In this document: positions 15,368 through 28,900 of the stretch, in pieces
Numbering within the stretch: the stretch's first letter is position 1
Layout: the number at the start of each line of letters is the position of its first letter
Assembly: GCA_034508935.3 (NCBI GenBank)
Contig: CM067443.1
Span: 3,724,972 to 3,788,971, forward strand
Direction: 5' to 3'
Origin: Berghia stephanieae
Taxonomy: Eukaryota; Mollusca; Gastropoda; Nudibranchia; Aeolidiidae
Length of the DNA: 64,000 nt
Position numbers and translations under genes: made by a program
The notes under the pieces: model-generated
Database searches by the model: none
Seen by the model: the letters and a program-made list of their open reading frames with translations, nothing else
What the model was told of the DNA's origin: nothing

Positions 15368-18300
15368 ATGGCGTCCAATTCTGAAAAGAATAATGATTTT
15401 TCACGTATGCAGCATCTCATTGATGAGATGATGCATCGAATCAACGCATAGATATCTTTTCTCAGAAGGTAAGTGAATTATTTGTAAATCGTTATAATTA
15501 TGATTTGACTCAATCAGCTATAGATTGCTTGAAATAATGTTAAATACAGAACTCCATATCTTCCCACATCAAGAGATTTTTTTTTCCTGTCAAATATTGG
15601 AAATATTTATAGTTTTATAGAAAATAGAACTTGTGATCATTCTACCACTCTGTCATCATTGGTATGCTCTAAAGGCGATAGCATTTCATTTTATTTGTTA
15701 GGTTTAGTTATTACATATTGCTTTGAAAACCAAAAATCTGATGTGTATGCTCAAGTCACATTGATTTCACTGCTGTCTTTTGAAAGCAGCAAGATATCAT
15801 GTACTTTGAATTAAAATCAATCCGTCCTATCAAATTTTAATGGTGATGGAAAAAAAAATTCTCTCTTTCCAGTTTGATGATGCTTTAAATCAGCCAGAGA
15901 CACCACCTTCAAAACAACCAACAACCATGGAACGTCAATTTGAAGTTTTATATGATGATGCTTGGAAATCTGAGGAATCTGATGGTTTGTACTTATTGTA
16001 AATTCCTATTTATCAATTATTTTAGTTTTGTTTGGATCCGTGGAAATGAAAGCAGACCTGCCAACTCTCCCATATGTATCGAAAAACAAATAGATTTTTG
16101 TCCTTGTTTTACTATTTTGGAAGGTTGGATTCTCCTCACAAGCAAAGGGACCAGAATTGATCCCCGAATGCAGTCAAAGTGTAAATATTGTTGCTTTTGT
16201 AAAACACAAAAAATAATAATAACAATGATTTTTGAGAATTGGATTAATCTGCAACAATTCTAAATGTGGCAATTCATATAATTAAGAGTCGGAATCATGT
16301 ACTTTGGGTGGTAACTTTTTTTTCTCTTGAAAATCTAATGCTTTCCAAAAATTATTCAGATATTTTGTTTGTTCCATTAAACTCTGGATCCAATTTTGTA
16401 CCACTTTTCAAATATTTTTTAATTCTGTAGGTGCTTCGAACCAACAATCCTTTTTTTATGTTTTTGCTTTTTTGCAGGTGCAAGTCTTCAAGAAGTCCCA
16501 GTAGCTCTATCGAATGATGCTGGAGATAGTGGTTGTGAAGAGGTTGTCAATAGTGCTATTGCAGAAGTTTCCAATGACTTTTTGTCAGGATTACGACAAA
16601 CTGCAGCTCAAAACCAGTATGGGGATAGTGATGAGTCAAGGATTTCCTCTGACAATGATTTTAAGATTTTAAGAGGAATGGCATCATACGCTCGTTATCC
16701 AGAAACAGCCACAGGCTTATCAGATACAGATTGGAACCCATATGGTACTGAGTCTGATAACAATCAATCTCCTAGATTACACCCACAAGAGAATGGTACT
16801 GATTCAAAGAGCTCACCCTTCACATCATTTCATCCACTCTTGAATAGTACAGACATTAACACAGTCACTCCAAGCTCAGGGATAAGATTCCCTCAGCTAA
16901 ACGAGGAACGCATGAGTGACATTCTCGAACGAACAGAAAGAGAGAGAACTTTGAACAGCCATCTGACACAGATCAGTAAAAGTGATTTGCTTACAACAAG
17001 CTCAACATTAAAACAATTATATTCACCTGTAGCCATTCGAAAGAAACCAGAACAAAAATATTCTTATATTGAAAATTCCATCAATAAGAAAGACAATGGT
17101 GTTAAAGAAGTGCTATCAAGTGATGAAGAAAGAAAGTTGGTAGCATCAACTAGTTCCACTGGATATTCATCAGCTCCAACTAGTGTTAAGACACAAGACA
17201 ATGATGATGAGCTATCAGCTAAACCACTCTCAGTAATTGAGAGAGCTAAACTTATGGGAGTACCAGAGGAGATACTCTTGGATAAGAGATCTAAAACCAA
17301 GTTGAGCAAGACAGGTGAATTTCACCGCAAATACTCTAAAAGTCCAGAAAATTTGATAAATTTGTCTGATGACAAGCTGGGTCAAAAGGTAAAAGCTCTT
17401 CTGTCAGACACCACCCATTTGAGCACATATGATACGACTGAGAGTAGCAGTAGTGTGGATTACACTGTTTTGCAAAGAGACCTTCAAGAGATCCAAGATA
17501 ATCTGGATAGTTTTGGTGGTAGTCTTCAAGGAAATAAACATGACAATAAGACAAATAGAGGAAAGTGCAAAAGTCGAACATCATCTGAAAGTGAAGGTGA
17601 TATAATTCCCAGCACAACAACAACACCTGAAAAGAAAAAAAACAAAATGTTGTGGGACTTTGCTGGAGACCTTGGTTGTCTAAGTGAACACCCAGGACTA
17701 TTGGGAGAAATCTCACTAGACACGCGCACTAGTTCTAACAGACCTTCAACTGAAAAGCCCATCTATAATTCTGATGGCAATGAGACTGGGACCTCAGAGA
17801 GTAGTACGAAAATAGAAGACCATGCTGCTGCTGAGCAGGCTTTAGCAGACATGTGTGAAATCATTCCTCCCTCCATGAGAAATCTAGATACTTCTACTGA
17901 TGTTGATAAAATGGTGTCCACATTTCAAGATCAAAGGAGGCAGTTGGAGTCAAGATACCAACAGTTGAATAACCAGGGACTAGCAGAAAAAGTGTATAGA
18001 ATTTTGACAAATCAAAATCCAGATCACAAGCAAATGGAATTTTGTCAGAGATTAGTGCTGATGAAAAAGACATGAGGACGAGAATGGTTCTGGATATGCA
18101 TGATAAGAATTTTAATTATTCATCAACTTCGAGTTGGCTGGATGATGTCAATCAGAGTTTCAATCCTAACTGTGATGTGAGGAAAAAGCTAGATATGTCT
18201 GGTCTAAGTTCTAGGGACTCAAGTTGGATGCTTGGCAAGCCTGCAAGCAAAGGATTTTCAGCTATTGATGATGCCAAAAGACTCTTATCATCTCAGATGA

Positions 18301-21241
18301 TAAAAGCATCAGAGAGAACATTTAACCATAGTATTGAAATGAACGTTCCACAGACTGTTCAGTGCTATCCCCTTTTTTATGGAAAAGATGAGCAAGAAAG
18401 TAGCAAAGAAGAGTCTGAAAAAAATGAGGAAAAAGAAATTAAAGATGAAGAAACAGATCCAAGAACCATAGATGACAGGTACGTGAGACATGTTGTTTTG
18501 TGAGAGTTCCTTCTCTTCTGGCAAGTAACAGGATAAGAGCCTTTGGTCCTCCACTGTATGGCAGGTCACCTTTTGTAACTTTTCTATTCCCATTTATCTC
18601 TTTGTCATATTCAATCTGTCTGTTTTTCTTTGGGTGTCCTGGAAAAGGGTTTTTCATTGGGAAACTGGCTCTCTTTTATTTGCAAAATAATTTTTTCGTT
18701 TTTTTTTTTTTTTTGTAAAGCGCTTTGAGCACATTTAAAAGCTCAATTTAAAAAAAATTTTTTTTTTGACGTTACTTTGATTGTGATCAAAATCGAGGAC
18801 ATCTCAACCGGAATCACTCTTACATTGCAATGAATTAGATTTAGGATTATGAGAATCGCAATTTTGTGCCATACAAAATGAAGTATTCTGTTTTTTAAAT
18901 ATAAGAAAATTTTAATAACTCTTTATTTTAAATTTAATTTTTCATGCCAGCTTGCAACTCCATACAGTACCTAGTGGTGCCACAGTCCAAGGAGACTTTG
19001 TTGGTAAGTTAAAAGTAATTCCTATAAGTTGAGTAGTTTTATGAGAGGGGTTTTCTTTCTCTTTTTTTATTTTTTTTTTTTAAATGAAGTAGTAGTTGTG
19101 TGCATGTTTTCAAATAACTAGCCGAATATCCGAGTTTCATTCGGTGCATGGTTGTTGCCTTTTTTGTTGTGGGTAAAGGTCTGTTCTCATGCATCATAAT
19201 CCGTACCATTGTTTAGTTTTTAAACTTTACATATGTCAAAATCAAGACACAAAATGAAGGGACATTGTTTTGTGTCATACAGGAGTAGCAAAACAGGCCC
19301 ATAAGGGCAATGTAACTAGGGTCCTGGTTTCTTTTGTCTTAGATAAACGGTAATCTCATACTACCCCTATTTCATGTTTCAAAGTTGAAAAACTTTGAAA
19401 CTTTGAATTTCACGAAAAAGAAGATAACATTATCATACACTGCTAATTTGAGGTGTATACTGCAAATAAGGGAGAGGATTCCAAGAACCACTATAGTAGA
19501 ACACTAAGGAGGGTAAGGGTTTTGTAAGGTGTGGCTTTTAGTGAATTTCATTGAATTCTTTTTAATTATTTAAATGATTGTGGGTGAATTTTTTTTTAAA
19601 CAGAAAATTTGTTCTTATGTTTTTGTTTTAATCGAAATTCTCTTTAAAAATACCAATAGGTATAGGACTCCAGTTATTTTTGTGGGGTAAATACCAGTAG
19701 TATAGATCAGGCAGGATGACTGATAAATCCATAGAAACATTTACACATGGTCACAGACAAGCAAATTTTATATATTTGATAAAGATTATAATATGTGGTT
19801 TTGGTCATTTTAGAATTATTGTGATTTGGTCATGAATTTTTAGACATCAACCATTGTTTCAGTATCACATTTTCTTGACCCTTTTTTAAAAATACTTAGA
19901 TGAAAGCTCAAGAAGCAACACATCTCCTACCAATTCTGACCAGAGGCATAATCTTCGCTCTAAAGACAAATATCTACCTTACAGGTGAGAACACAACCCT
20001 CTAAAAATATTTTTCATCTTTAATCATTAGGTTCCTATGCCTCAACCAGTGAAATACGACTCGCGTGAAAACAGAGCTGGTTTCACTTGGGGAGCGTTCA
20101 CATATTACGTCATCAGCTAGGGGGGGAGGGGGGGTCTACCAAATGTTGACATGTGTTGACATGGGGGAGGGGGGGGGGGGTCAGACCCAAGATGATGTCA
20201 TCAAAACATAGGCAAATTAAGCCTATTTCAAAGTTTGTTCCTTTCAAAACAGCTAAAGATAAATTGCTATGATGAGTATTGCCCATCTCTCAAGAAACAA
20301 AATGGGAAAGGGGTATCACTTCTCAAAAGGCGAACTTGCCCTAAATGTTCATTGTATCACTCCTCGATCACAGCAATGAAAGACCATTCACGAAAATGCG
20401 GCATACATGAAGAACAGCAAATGGGAGAAAATGATGACGATGAAGATGAAATTGATGATACTATTTATAGTACATTGCCAGAGGTCCAAGGCAGAAACAT
20501 TTTTGAATCAATTAATTTTATGTTTGGAAATTGAAACAGAAATTCATTCCACTAAAAGACTAATATGCTATAAAATAATTTGCCTCCTATACTATTTTAA
20601 ATTACACTTTCTGAATTTTTTTTTAATAGCACCTGCACCAAGTAGCCTAAATTTAATTTAAATAATGTTTGTTAGATTTTATCTTTGCAAATTTAAATTT
20701 TATGTCCCCATTGTATCGTAAAACATAAATTATCAACAGTTTCTGAAATTAATAAAATGTCTGAATGTGTTTTATCAAACGTTGATAATCAATGTTTATG
20801 GTTTGAAAAACGAATAATAAATATTGTGAAATTAAAGTTATCTTTTAGTTTTTATTAAATTAGATGACGTCATCATCTGTTGGGGGGGGGGGGGGGGGTC
20901 AGGTCAATGATGACAAGTGATGACTTGGGGGAGGGGGGGGGGGGTCTAAAAAGGGTAAATTTTTGATGACGTAATATGTGAACGCTCCCTTGGCTTGATA
21001 TGTCAGATTTTGGAGAGGAAATGACACAAAACGTGTTGAATATTTCATATGGACAACCAAACCAAAGACTGACATGTTGATTGATTGACTGATTGATTTA
21101 TTTAATGTTAGGTTAATTGACCAATTGATAATGATGATTATATTTGGTGTCGAATTGCCACAATTGTAATAAATTGAAAACGAAATGCATCTGTTTATGT
21201 ATGTGTTCACGCATGCGTGAGAGAGAGGAACAGAGATAGAT

Positions 21242-21282
<41 letters not shown>

Positions 21283-22769
21283 ATTGGTAGGAGTGAAATA
21301 TCTGTTCAATGTTATAGTTATCATATAACGTTATAACAAGTGTAAGTAATTTCCATATTTATGGACAATAAAGGTCTATTATTGTTATTATTATTTATTT
21401 ATTTATTTTTTTTTTTTTTTAATTATGGTATATCCATTTGACAATACAATTTGAAATAGATTCGTTTTGAACCCATTGAGATTTGATTTGGTTTGGTTTA
21501 TTAACAATTTTATTTTAAATTCCCTATACATATTTTTAAATAATGATGATCAAGACTTTCATGTGACATTATTATGCTTGTGTCAATTTCAGGCCCCCGG
21601 GGTCCAAGCAGGTTTATTACATAGAAAGTGATACAGCCTCTGTTGCAGACAGTGTTACCACAATGGAAAGCACTCATATTGGTAATTTTCTATTATATCC
21701 TCAAAAACTATTTTTTTCACCTTCACTTTCTGTTGTTGGCTGTCAAGAAGAGGGCTGTTTCATGTAGTTTACCTGTTGTGGCGTTTTTTATTTCCTTTGA
21801 ATATCGAATATTTTTCACAACATATTTTTTGGATTCTGGATTTCCGATTTTACAAATTATATTTCACATTGTTTAAAATTAGAGTTTACATTTTATATAT
21901 TAATCATGTGTTATTGTTTAATTGGTGTTGAGATCAGCTTAGTTGGCTGATGGAAGAAAACAATGTCTCTGAACAAAGAAACAAAAAAGGACCCAAAGTT
22001 TGGCTCATTAAAACACGTAGGTTTTTGAAAACAGTTGTTTTGGAATAAATTTTGAACAAAGAAAATCTTTTTTAAACATTATTTTCACGTTAACAGAAAC
22101 TCCAAACTTTATGAATTATCATGTGACTTAGAAAAGTGAATATAAAATTTATTCAAAATTACTCATGATTTACTTTTTAATTTGAATTATATCCTAGAAT
22201 ATCCTCTGGTTGGCTCATGATTCTTGCTTCATTTTTTTTTTTAATGAGAGTTATTCTTTAATATAGGTTAGAGTAGATAATCAAACTTAAAAATGTCAAC
22301 CACCAATAATTTGTGTTAAAGTTTATCCCTATTTTTTTTTCTTCTCGATGTTTAAAAACGTAATTTAATTTTTTGTTTTTAAAAGGGTCTGATGATGCCA
22401 AAGGACCGGCTTTACCACCCCATGCATTTGGTTCAAGGAAAGACAACCCCAGTACAGGGTCAGGTATCTATAGCTCTCATGATCCAAATCTGTCAACAGT
22501 TCGTGAGGACGCAGAATTGGGGACTGTTGAAGAGAAAGTGAGTGTCAAGGATACCAAAATGTTACTTAATGGATTTTTTTGTTTTTTTTTTTTTTTTTTT
22601 ATGGGGAGGGGTGTCTTTTTTTTAAATTTCTATTTTTACTGCTTGTATTTAGAATACATATATCAAAAGTGTTCAACAACAATGAATATAACAGTAACAA
22701 AGTGAACAAAATGCATTACAAGAAACATTTTGGGTCCCCTCATCTATTCTTTGATTATTATTATTATTA

Positions 22770-22811
<42 letters not shown>

Positions 22812-22868
22812 GTTATTATTCTTCTTATTATTATTATTACTGTTATTATTATTACTATTATATTGTTA

Positions 22869-22920
<52 letters not shown>

Positions 22921-25900
22921 CCTTCATTTTTCGTTATTGTAGTTCCAGAGACCTGATTTTGTTTTTTAATCACTTGAATTTTTCTAATAGATGGAATATA
23001 ATTTGTTTTTATTTCATTTCGAAATGCAATATTTTTCTCTTTTATCAGAGTGACAGAAATGAGTCCAGGAACAGTTCTAAGAACGAGCCCCAGTCTTCAT
23101 ATCTTTCCATAAAAACAGCTCAAAGAAAGCAGAGAAACCTTCAGATGCAGGTCAAGATAAAAGATATGATACCAGCAGTATTGAAGCTGCAAGGCATGAT
23201 GCCAGATGGGCTCATAGGAGAGAAGACAGGAGGAAAGAAAGTCAACCAGCTGATGCTGTTGACAGAAGAATAAATATATCCCCTACTCATGGGATTGAAA
23301 GAAGAGCACGTGTGTCACCCACATATGGAACTGATAGGAGGGAAACTACTTCACCAAATCGGGGAGTAGATGCTGCCAGGCGTGATGCAAAATGGGCTCA
23401 TAGGAGTGAAGAGATGAAAAGGGAAGGTCTGACCTCTGATTTAGAAAGAAGGCGTGCATCACCAACCCATGGAATTGATGCTGCCAGGCGTGATGCAAGA
23501 TGGAATTATAGGAAGGATGAGATAGATAAAGAGGAGTGTGGTGTGCATGACACAAAGGAGGAAGAGCCGATATCGCTTAGGATTAGGATGACCTATTCTG
23601 ATGAAAAGAATATTAGGGATCAAATCAAGGACTTGCAAAGAGGTCCAATCAGAGATAAAGAAAGAGACGATGAACGACAACAGTTCCTTGCAGACCGTGA
23701 AGAGATCGGTGATATTCATTCATCACAATTTCCTCAAAGAAGTGCAGCAAAGACAAATGGTCGGAGCTCTCCAGAGTTGAAAAATGTGTTCACATCTTCC
23801 CAATCCAACAATTTTTATGATCGCCACGGTATGGTTAGAGCTGCCTCAGATGAAAATTTGAATTCAGGATATGGTAACCTTTCCCCAGCATTCAAATCTG
23901 CCCTTGATTCAGGTTTGATACGGGCAGGCTCTGATGAAAATCTTAATTCATCAATCAGAGATGCAAGACTTTCACCAGCATTTAGACATGCTCTGTCTCC
24001 AGAACTTAGAAATTCTATTGAAAGACGATCACCATTTTTGAGTCGACACTTGGAAAGATCTCTTGCCCAACCTCCATCTGATTATCCGAGCAAAGACAAA
24101 GCACATTTTGATCATAGTAGATTTGACAGGAATGGGCCCCCTACCTTCCTTGCCAGAGAAAGACCACTATCTCCTCCAACCAACAAAACAAGACATCATC
24201 TCAATGAAATTTCTGAGACTAGAGGTAGAGAAAGATTGCATAGCAGCAGCCCACCCAGACCTATGAGTCCACCATACCTTGAAAGGATCAGTCGCAGACT
24301 CGGGAGTCCAGTTGGAAGGTTTGTAAAGAGACTTTTGGCTTTTTTCCTACCTCCTTCTTTAGAATTGGTTTAATTATTAAGTCAAAACAGCCATAGAGAA
24401 ATGCTGAGGATAGGTGAATAATTCATTTCATTATAATAATATCCACATATAATGCAGGATGGGGTTTCTGTCTCAAATCAATCATTGCATGTTATGGACT
24501 TTGGGCTGTTTCTAGGCTGACTCTCTAATGGATCAAAATCTATATCAACTAGTTATAACCAAAATTTAAGTGAATGAAATTCAGAATCATTCCGTCATGT
24601 AAAATATATTTTGATATTATGTTAAATTTCTATGTAAATTTACTGATTTACCTCTAAATAATTTCAATCTGCTATCCATTGAAGATTGAAGTTCTGTTGT
24701 AAAACTGTTGCATGAATTCTGACCACTTTTAAACATTTTTTATCTCTGGTTGTTCACTGTATTTTGTACTTATTTAGAGTCAAAGCTGGTAATTGGAAGA
24801 TTGCTTACTCGGAACAACCACTCACTTGGAATGATCTCTATGAAACAGTTTTTTTTTCTTTATGATTAATTACTTGCTCAACTACTGTGCCTGGTGCAGT
24901 CTTTGTTAAAAAGAGAGCAGTATTTATTCCCTTTTTTTTTTCATTGTTTTTTTTTTTTTTTTAGTAAATCATCATCTCAGAAATTCTGAAGTAATTTTGG
25001 ATAAACGAATATTTACAGATGCAGATAAGTTAATACATGTTGATGCCATGCCTTCAAGTCTTCTTTTTTTTTTACCCCATAAATTTAGGCAAGATGAAAA
25101 TGACGATTTAAGGAGCTACAGAGTTTTGGATTCACAAGGCCAATCTACATCAAAAAGTAAAAGGTATGGAAAAAAATTATGATATCCTTCATTTGACTTA
25201 TTGTTAAGGAATGTACAAATAAATCACCAATTTGTGTAGAATACAATAGTCCTCATTTCGTTGAAATGGTTCTTCATTGTAAAATATACTGTCATAAAAA
25301 CTTACCAAAATGTATTTCTGAAAAGTTTTGGAAATTTACAATAAATATCTCATGTCAAGGCTGTATAAAGATGGTCCTTTAGCATGCTTAAATTGTTATT
25401 TTTTGTTGTTGGTTTGTTTGGTTGGGTAATTTTTAAAAAAATTTGGGGGGGGGGGGGAGTGTCTTTTTTTCTTTAAATTTGTGCACTAACAATTTTTTGT
25501 CAATGTTTTTTTACCATAATATCTATCTTGCCTTTGATTTGCAGAAAAGTTGAATTGACTTTAGAGGGAATGAGTTCAGAGAGTGATGCTGACCTGGAAG
25601 TAGATCAAGAGCCACTGACCAAGAGAACACAGCTTCTAAAAGCAGCCTTGTCCAATCAAGAAGAACCTCATGTTAGTCAAGACATCAATGCTATGTGGGA
25701 GCGATTTAAGGCTATGAATGACTCAGAGAGTAGCTCTATAAACAGTTCAAAAATAGAAGCTGTGGCTGATTTACTGAAAAGTCCATCACGCCATTTAGTG
25801 TCGCAGTATGTCAAGGATAGGGAAGAGTATAGAATTGAGCGACAAGAAAGAGCAGAACTTGATAGGGAGCATAGGCTTCGGGAGCAGCAGAAGCATAAAC

Positions 25901-28900
25901 ATAGCTCCAGTGAGGATGAGATAAATGAAAGATATGCAGAACTTCTTGCTTTGAAAGAGGAAGAAAGGATGAAGAGGAGAATTGCTAAAAAGAAAAAAGG
26001 GAAAACTGCAGCTACAGAACAGAAAACCGAGAAAGATAACTTGTTTTCAATACCAGAGGATCGCAGCCATGACCCATCTCCCACCAAGCCTAACTCTATG
26101 TCTTCAAAACACCAAAAATCCAAAGTTGCCCGACAGACTCACGTGATTGATCCCAATATGTTGAAATTAAGAGAAAGGATTGCCAAACAAAAAACTAAGG
26201 TAGATAAGGATATGCTCAAAGAAATGCGAAGAGTTGAAAAACTAAAAAAGCTTGAAAGTTTGCTCAGTGCAAAAAAGACAGGTAAAATATCAAATGAAAC
26301 GCTGCAGAACCAACTTGAGGAGCTCTCTTCAACTTCAGCTGTTGCTTCAGATTACTCCCATGAAAGCGTTACAGATATTGCAAGCAATATCCATCCATCT
26401 GATGATAGCACAACAGCTAAAGATAGCAGTGCAGAGATGCATGCATGGAAGGCTGAGAAAGAAAGAAGGCAGAAATTATTCAATTTGCAAAAGCAAGCTG
26501 ATGGAGGAAGGAAACATTTCAAGGAAAGGATCAGTCATTCTAAAAAGAGCCCTTTTCCCTCAAGTAATATACCTTCTGATGTGTCTGAAATTAGGCTTTT
26601 AAAATTAGTAAAAGAAGGTTATATCACTGCTGAAGAGGCATACAAATTAGCTATTGATAGAGCCAAGCAAGATGGACGTGAAATCTTAGATGTATCCAAA
26701 GATTTATTAAACAATAGTGATAATAGTTTTAATGGAAAGCGCCACAAGCTGTATTCTCCTTACTCACGCTCCTCAAGTCATTTGTCTGAGAAGAGACACG
26801 TTCCTAAACTCAAATATTCAGGTTCTATACCGCATTCATCGTATGGAGTGGAAGAGGAGGATCTCCATCAACAGTTTCTTCTTGAAAAAGAAGAGAAATT
26901 AGAAAACGTGTTAAAAGAGCAGAGGCACCGGAAGAAAAATAGAACAGAACGGCGACCCAAAAGTCAGTCTCCATCCAGTAGAATGACGTTTTCTCCAGTT
27001 AGAAGAGAGAAATCTTTTTCACCAAGCTCTACAAACTGCACTTCAAGGCAACAGTTATGTTCAACCTCCCCTTCAGGACGGACTAATAGGAACATCCATG
27101 ATCCGTACTATTCAAAGAAAGTGAAGCGTAATCTTCAGGAGTCTAAAAAGTACATGTCTGAAAATGATGTTCCTGGAGCAAACAAAGGTAATTTCTCGTG
27201 CAAGTCCTAAATAATGAATCGAGCCTCTATTTTTAACAATGATTTTATAATGCCTTTTTAATTATAAGATTTATATCCCCTGATTGCATGTTTTCTATTG
27301 TCTCAAAGCTATGGTTTAAGAATGTTAAGTAATATCAAAGGGTTTGCTTAGAGTTGTCACAATGTTTATAGCAATTTCAAGGCCCAGTACTCTGTCTCAT
27401 ATTCCTCAGATCACAATCTATTACTGTCTAGGCTTCTTATTCTTACTTACCCTCCTTCCTTCAGAGCCATTGGGCCCATGGAGCAGGAGTTTACCACTTT
27501 CTGTAGTGTGAAATGGACAATAGCAATTGCTTGCTATCCCTTGGGGTCCCAATAGCTCAGTTGGTAGAGCATTCGCTTCACACGCAAAGGGACCAAGATC
27601 GATCCTGGGTGCAGTCGAGATTTTGTCTGACCCCCCTGTCCACCCAGCAGTGAATGGGTAGCTGGGTCTGTTAGATTTGGTGGAAAGTACTTACTTACCC
27701 TTCAAAGATATTATTGGAAAACACTTTCTCGTGAGTTCATAGGATATTCTTAGCATTAATTAATGATTGATGTAGATTTTTTTTTATGGCATTTTTATTT
27801 TTAAATGGCACATTTTAGTTGTTTCTAATCTTTTTTTAGCGGGTGGTTGGATGGGAGCATCACCCTTGAATCATATACCTATGATGTTCGCATGGGTGTA
27901 CGATCCGATAGTGATGTCGTTTCTTCTTCTCTTTACTAGCCTATCCTGCTTCTTTGGTTTGTGATTGTATTTTTGACAGGGGATATTTTTTTTCCTGTAA
28001 ATCCTCTGCCTGTTTGTTCTTGGTTATTTATAATTTAGCTTATGATATCTTTAGGTTATGATTTTGATTGACATTTGTACTATTTTTGTTGGATTGCTTG
28101 TTTTTTTGTTTCAGCGGTCTCTCATATAACCTCAATTGTGTTGGAAGAGACCTAAAGCAACAAACAAAAAAAACAAAATCTTTTTTTATCCTGTTGTGCA
28201 TTTTAGATGAAGTACAGTGATGATATTCGAAACTGATGGTGAGATTGTTAATATTGATCATGATACTTTCAATTTACCAGAGCAAATTGTAAGAGAATCT
28301 GTTGCTTGGCACATCCCAATGGATTTACCACCCAACCAGTGGAGGGAGCCACCTAAACAATTGCAACAAAGGCAACCACAACAGCCTCTCCGAGAAGTCA
28401 CATCCTCAATCACTAACAAACACAGGAAAGATAAGAATTCGCTAACAGCTCAAAAACTTCTCAGCACGGAGGGAAAGAGAGATAGGGAGAATCATGGCAG
28501 CAGCACCAATGAGAATGAACTGAATAATATTTGGACAAAGAGCAACCATCCTAGAGGTATTCCCAAGCTGCAGTGGGAACAAGTGGTGAACTCTGATGCA
28601 TTGGCAAGTAAGACGAACCATTGGGAAGTGGATCCTATGATGGATCGCGTCCAGTACATCTTAAATAAACCTGGGTCTGGCAATCCATATTACACCAGAG
28701 ATGACTTAAGTGAGATCAGTGAGGACAGTGTTGTATATGAAAAACCCATCTCTAAAATGTCTTTACAGGTAGGCCATGTGTACATCAGTTACTTAAAAAT
28801 GTTATGTGAATTGATTTGTGCCATTGGTGGGGAACAGTTCAGTGTCTCGTCTTGCAACAATGTTGAGCATGATCAGTGACAGGATGGTAAAATTGTAATT

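Noticed and set aside
28207-28217. Alternative acceptor after TGCATTTTAG for ALMS1-like exon 11
   Set aside because: It would place a TGA in frame (GAT GAA GTA CAG TGA); the AG at 28216-28217 keeps the frame.
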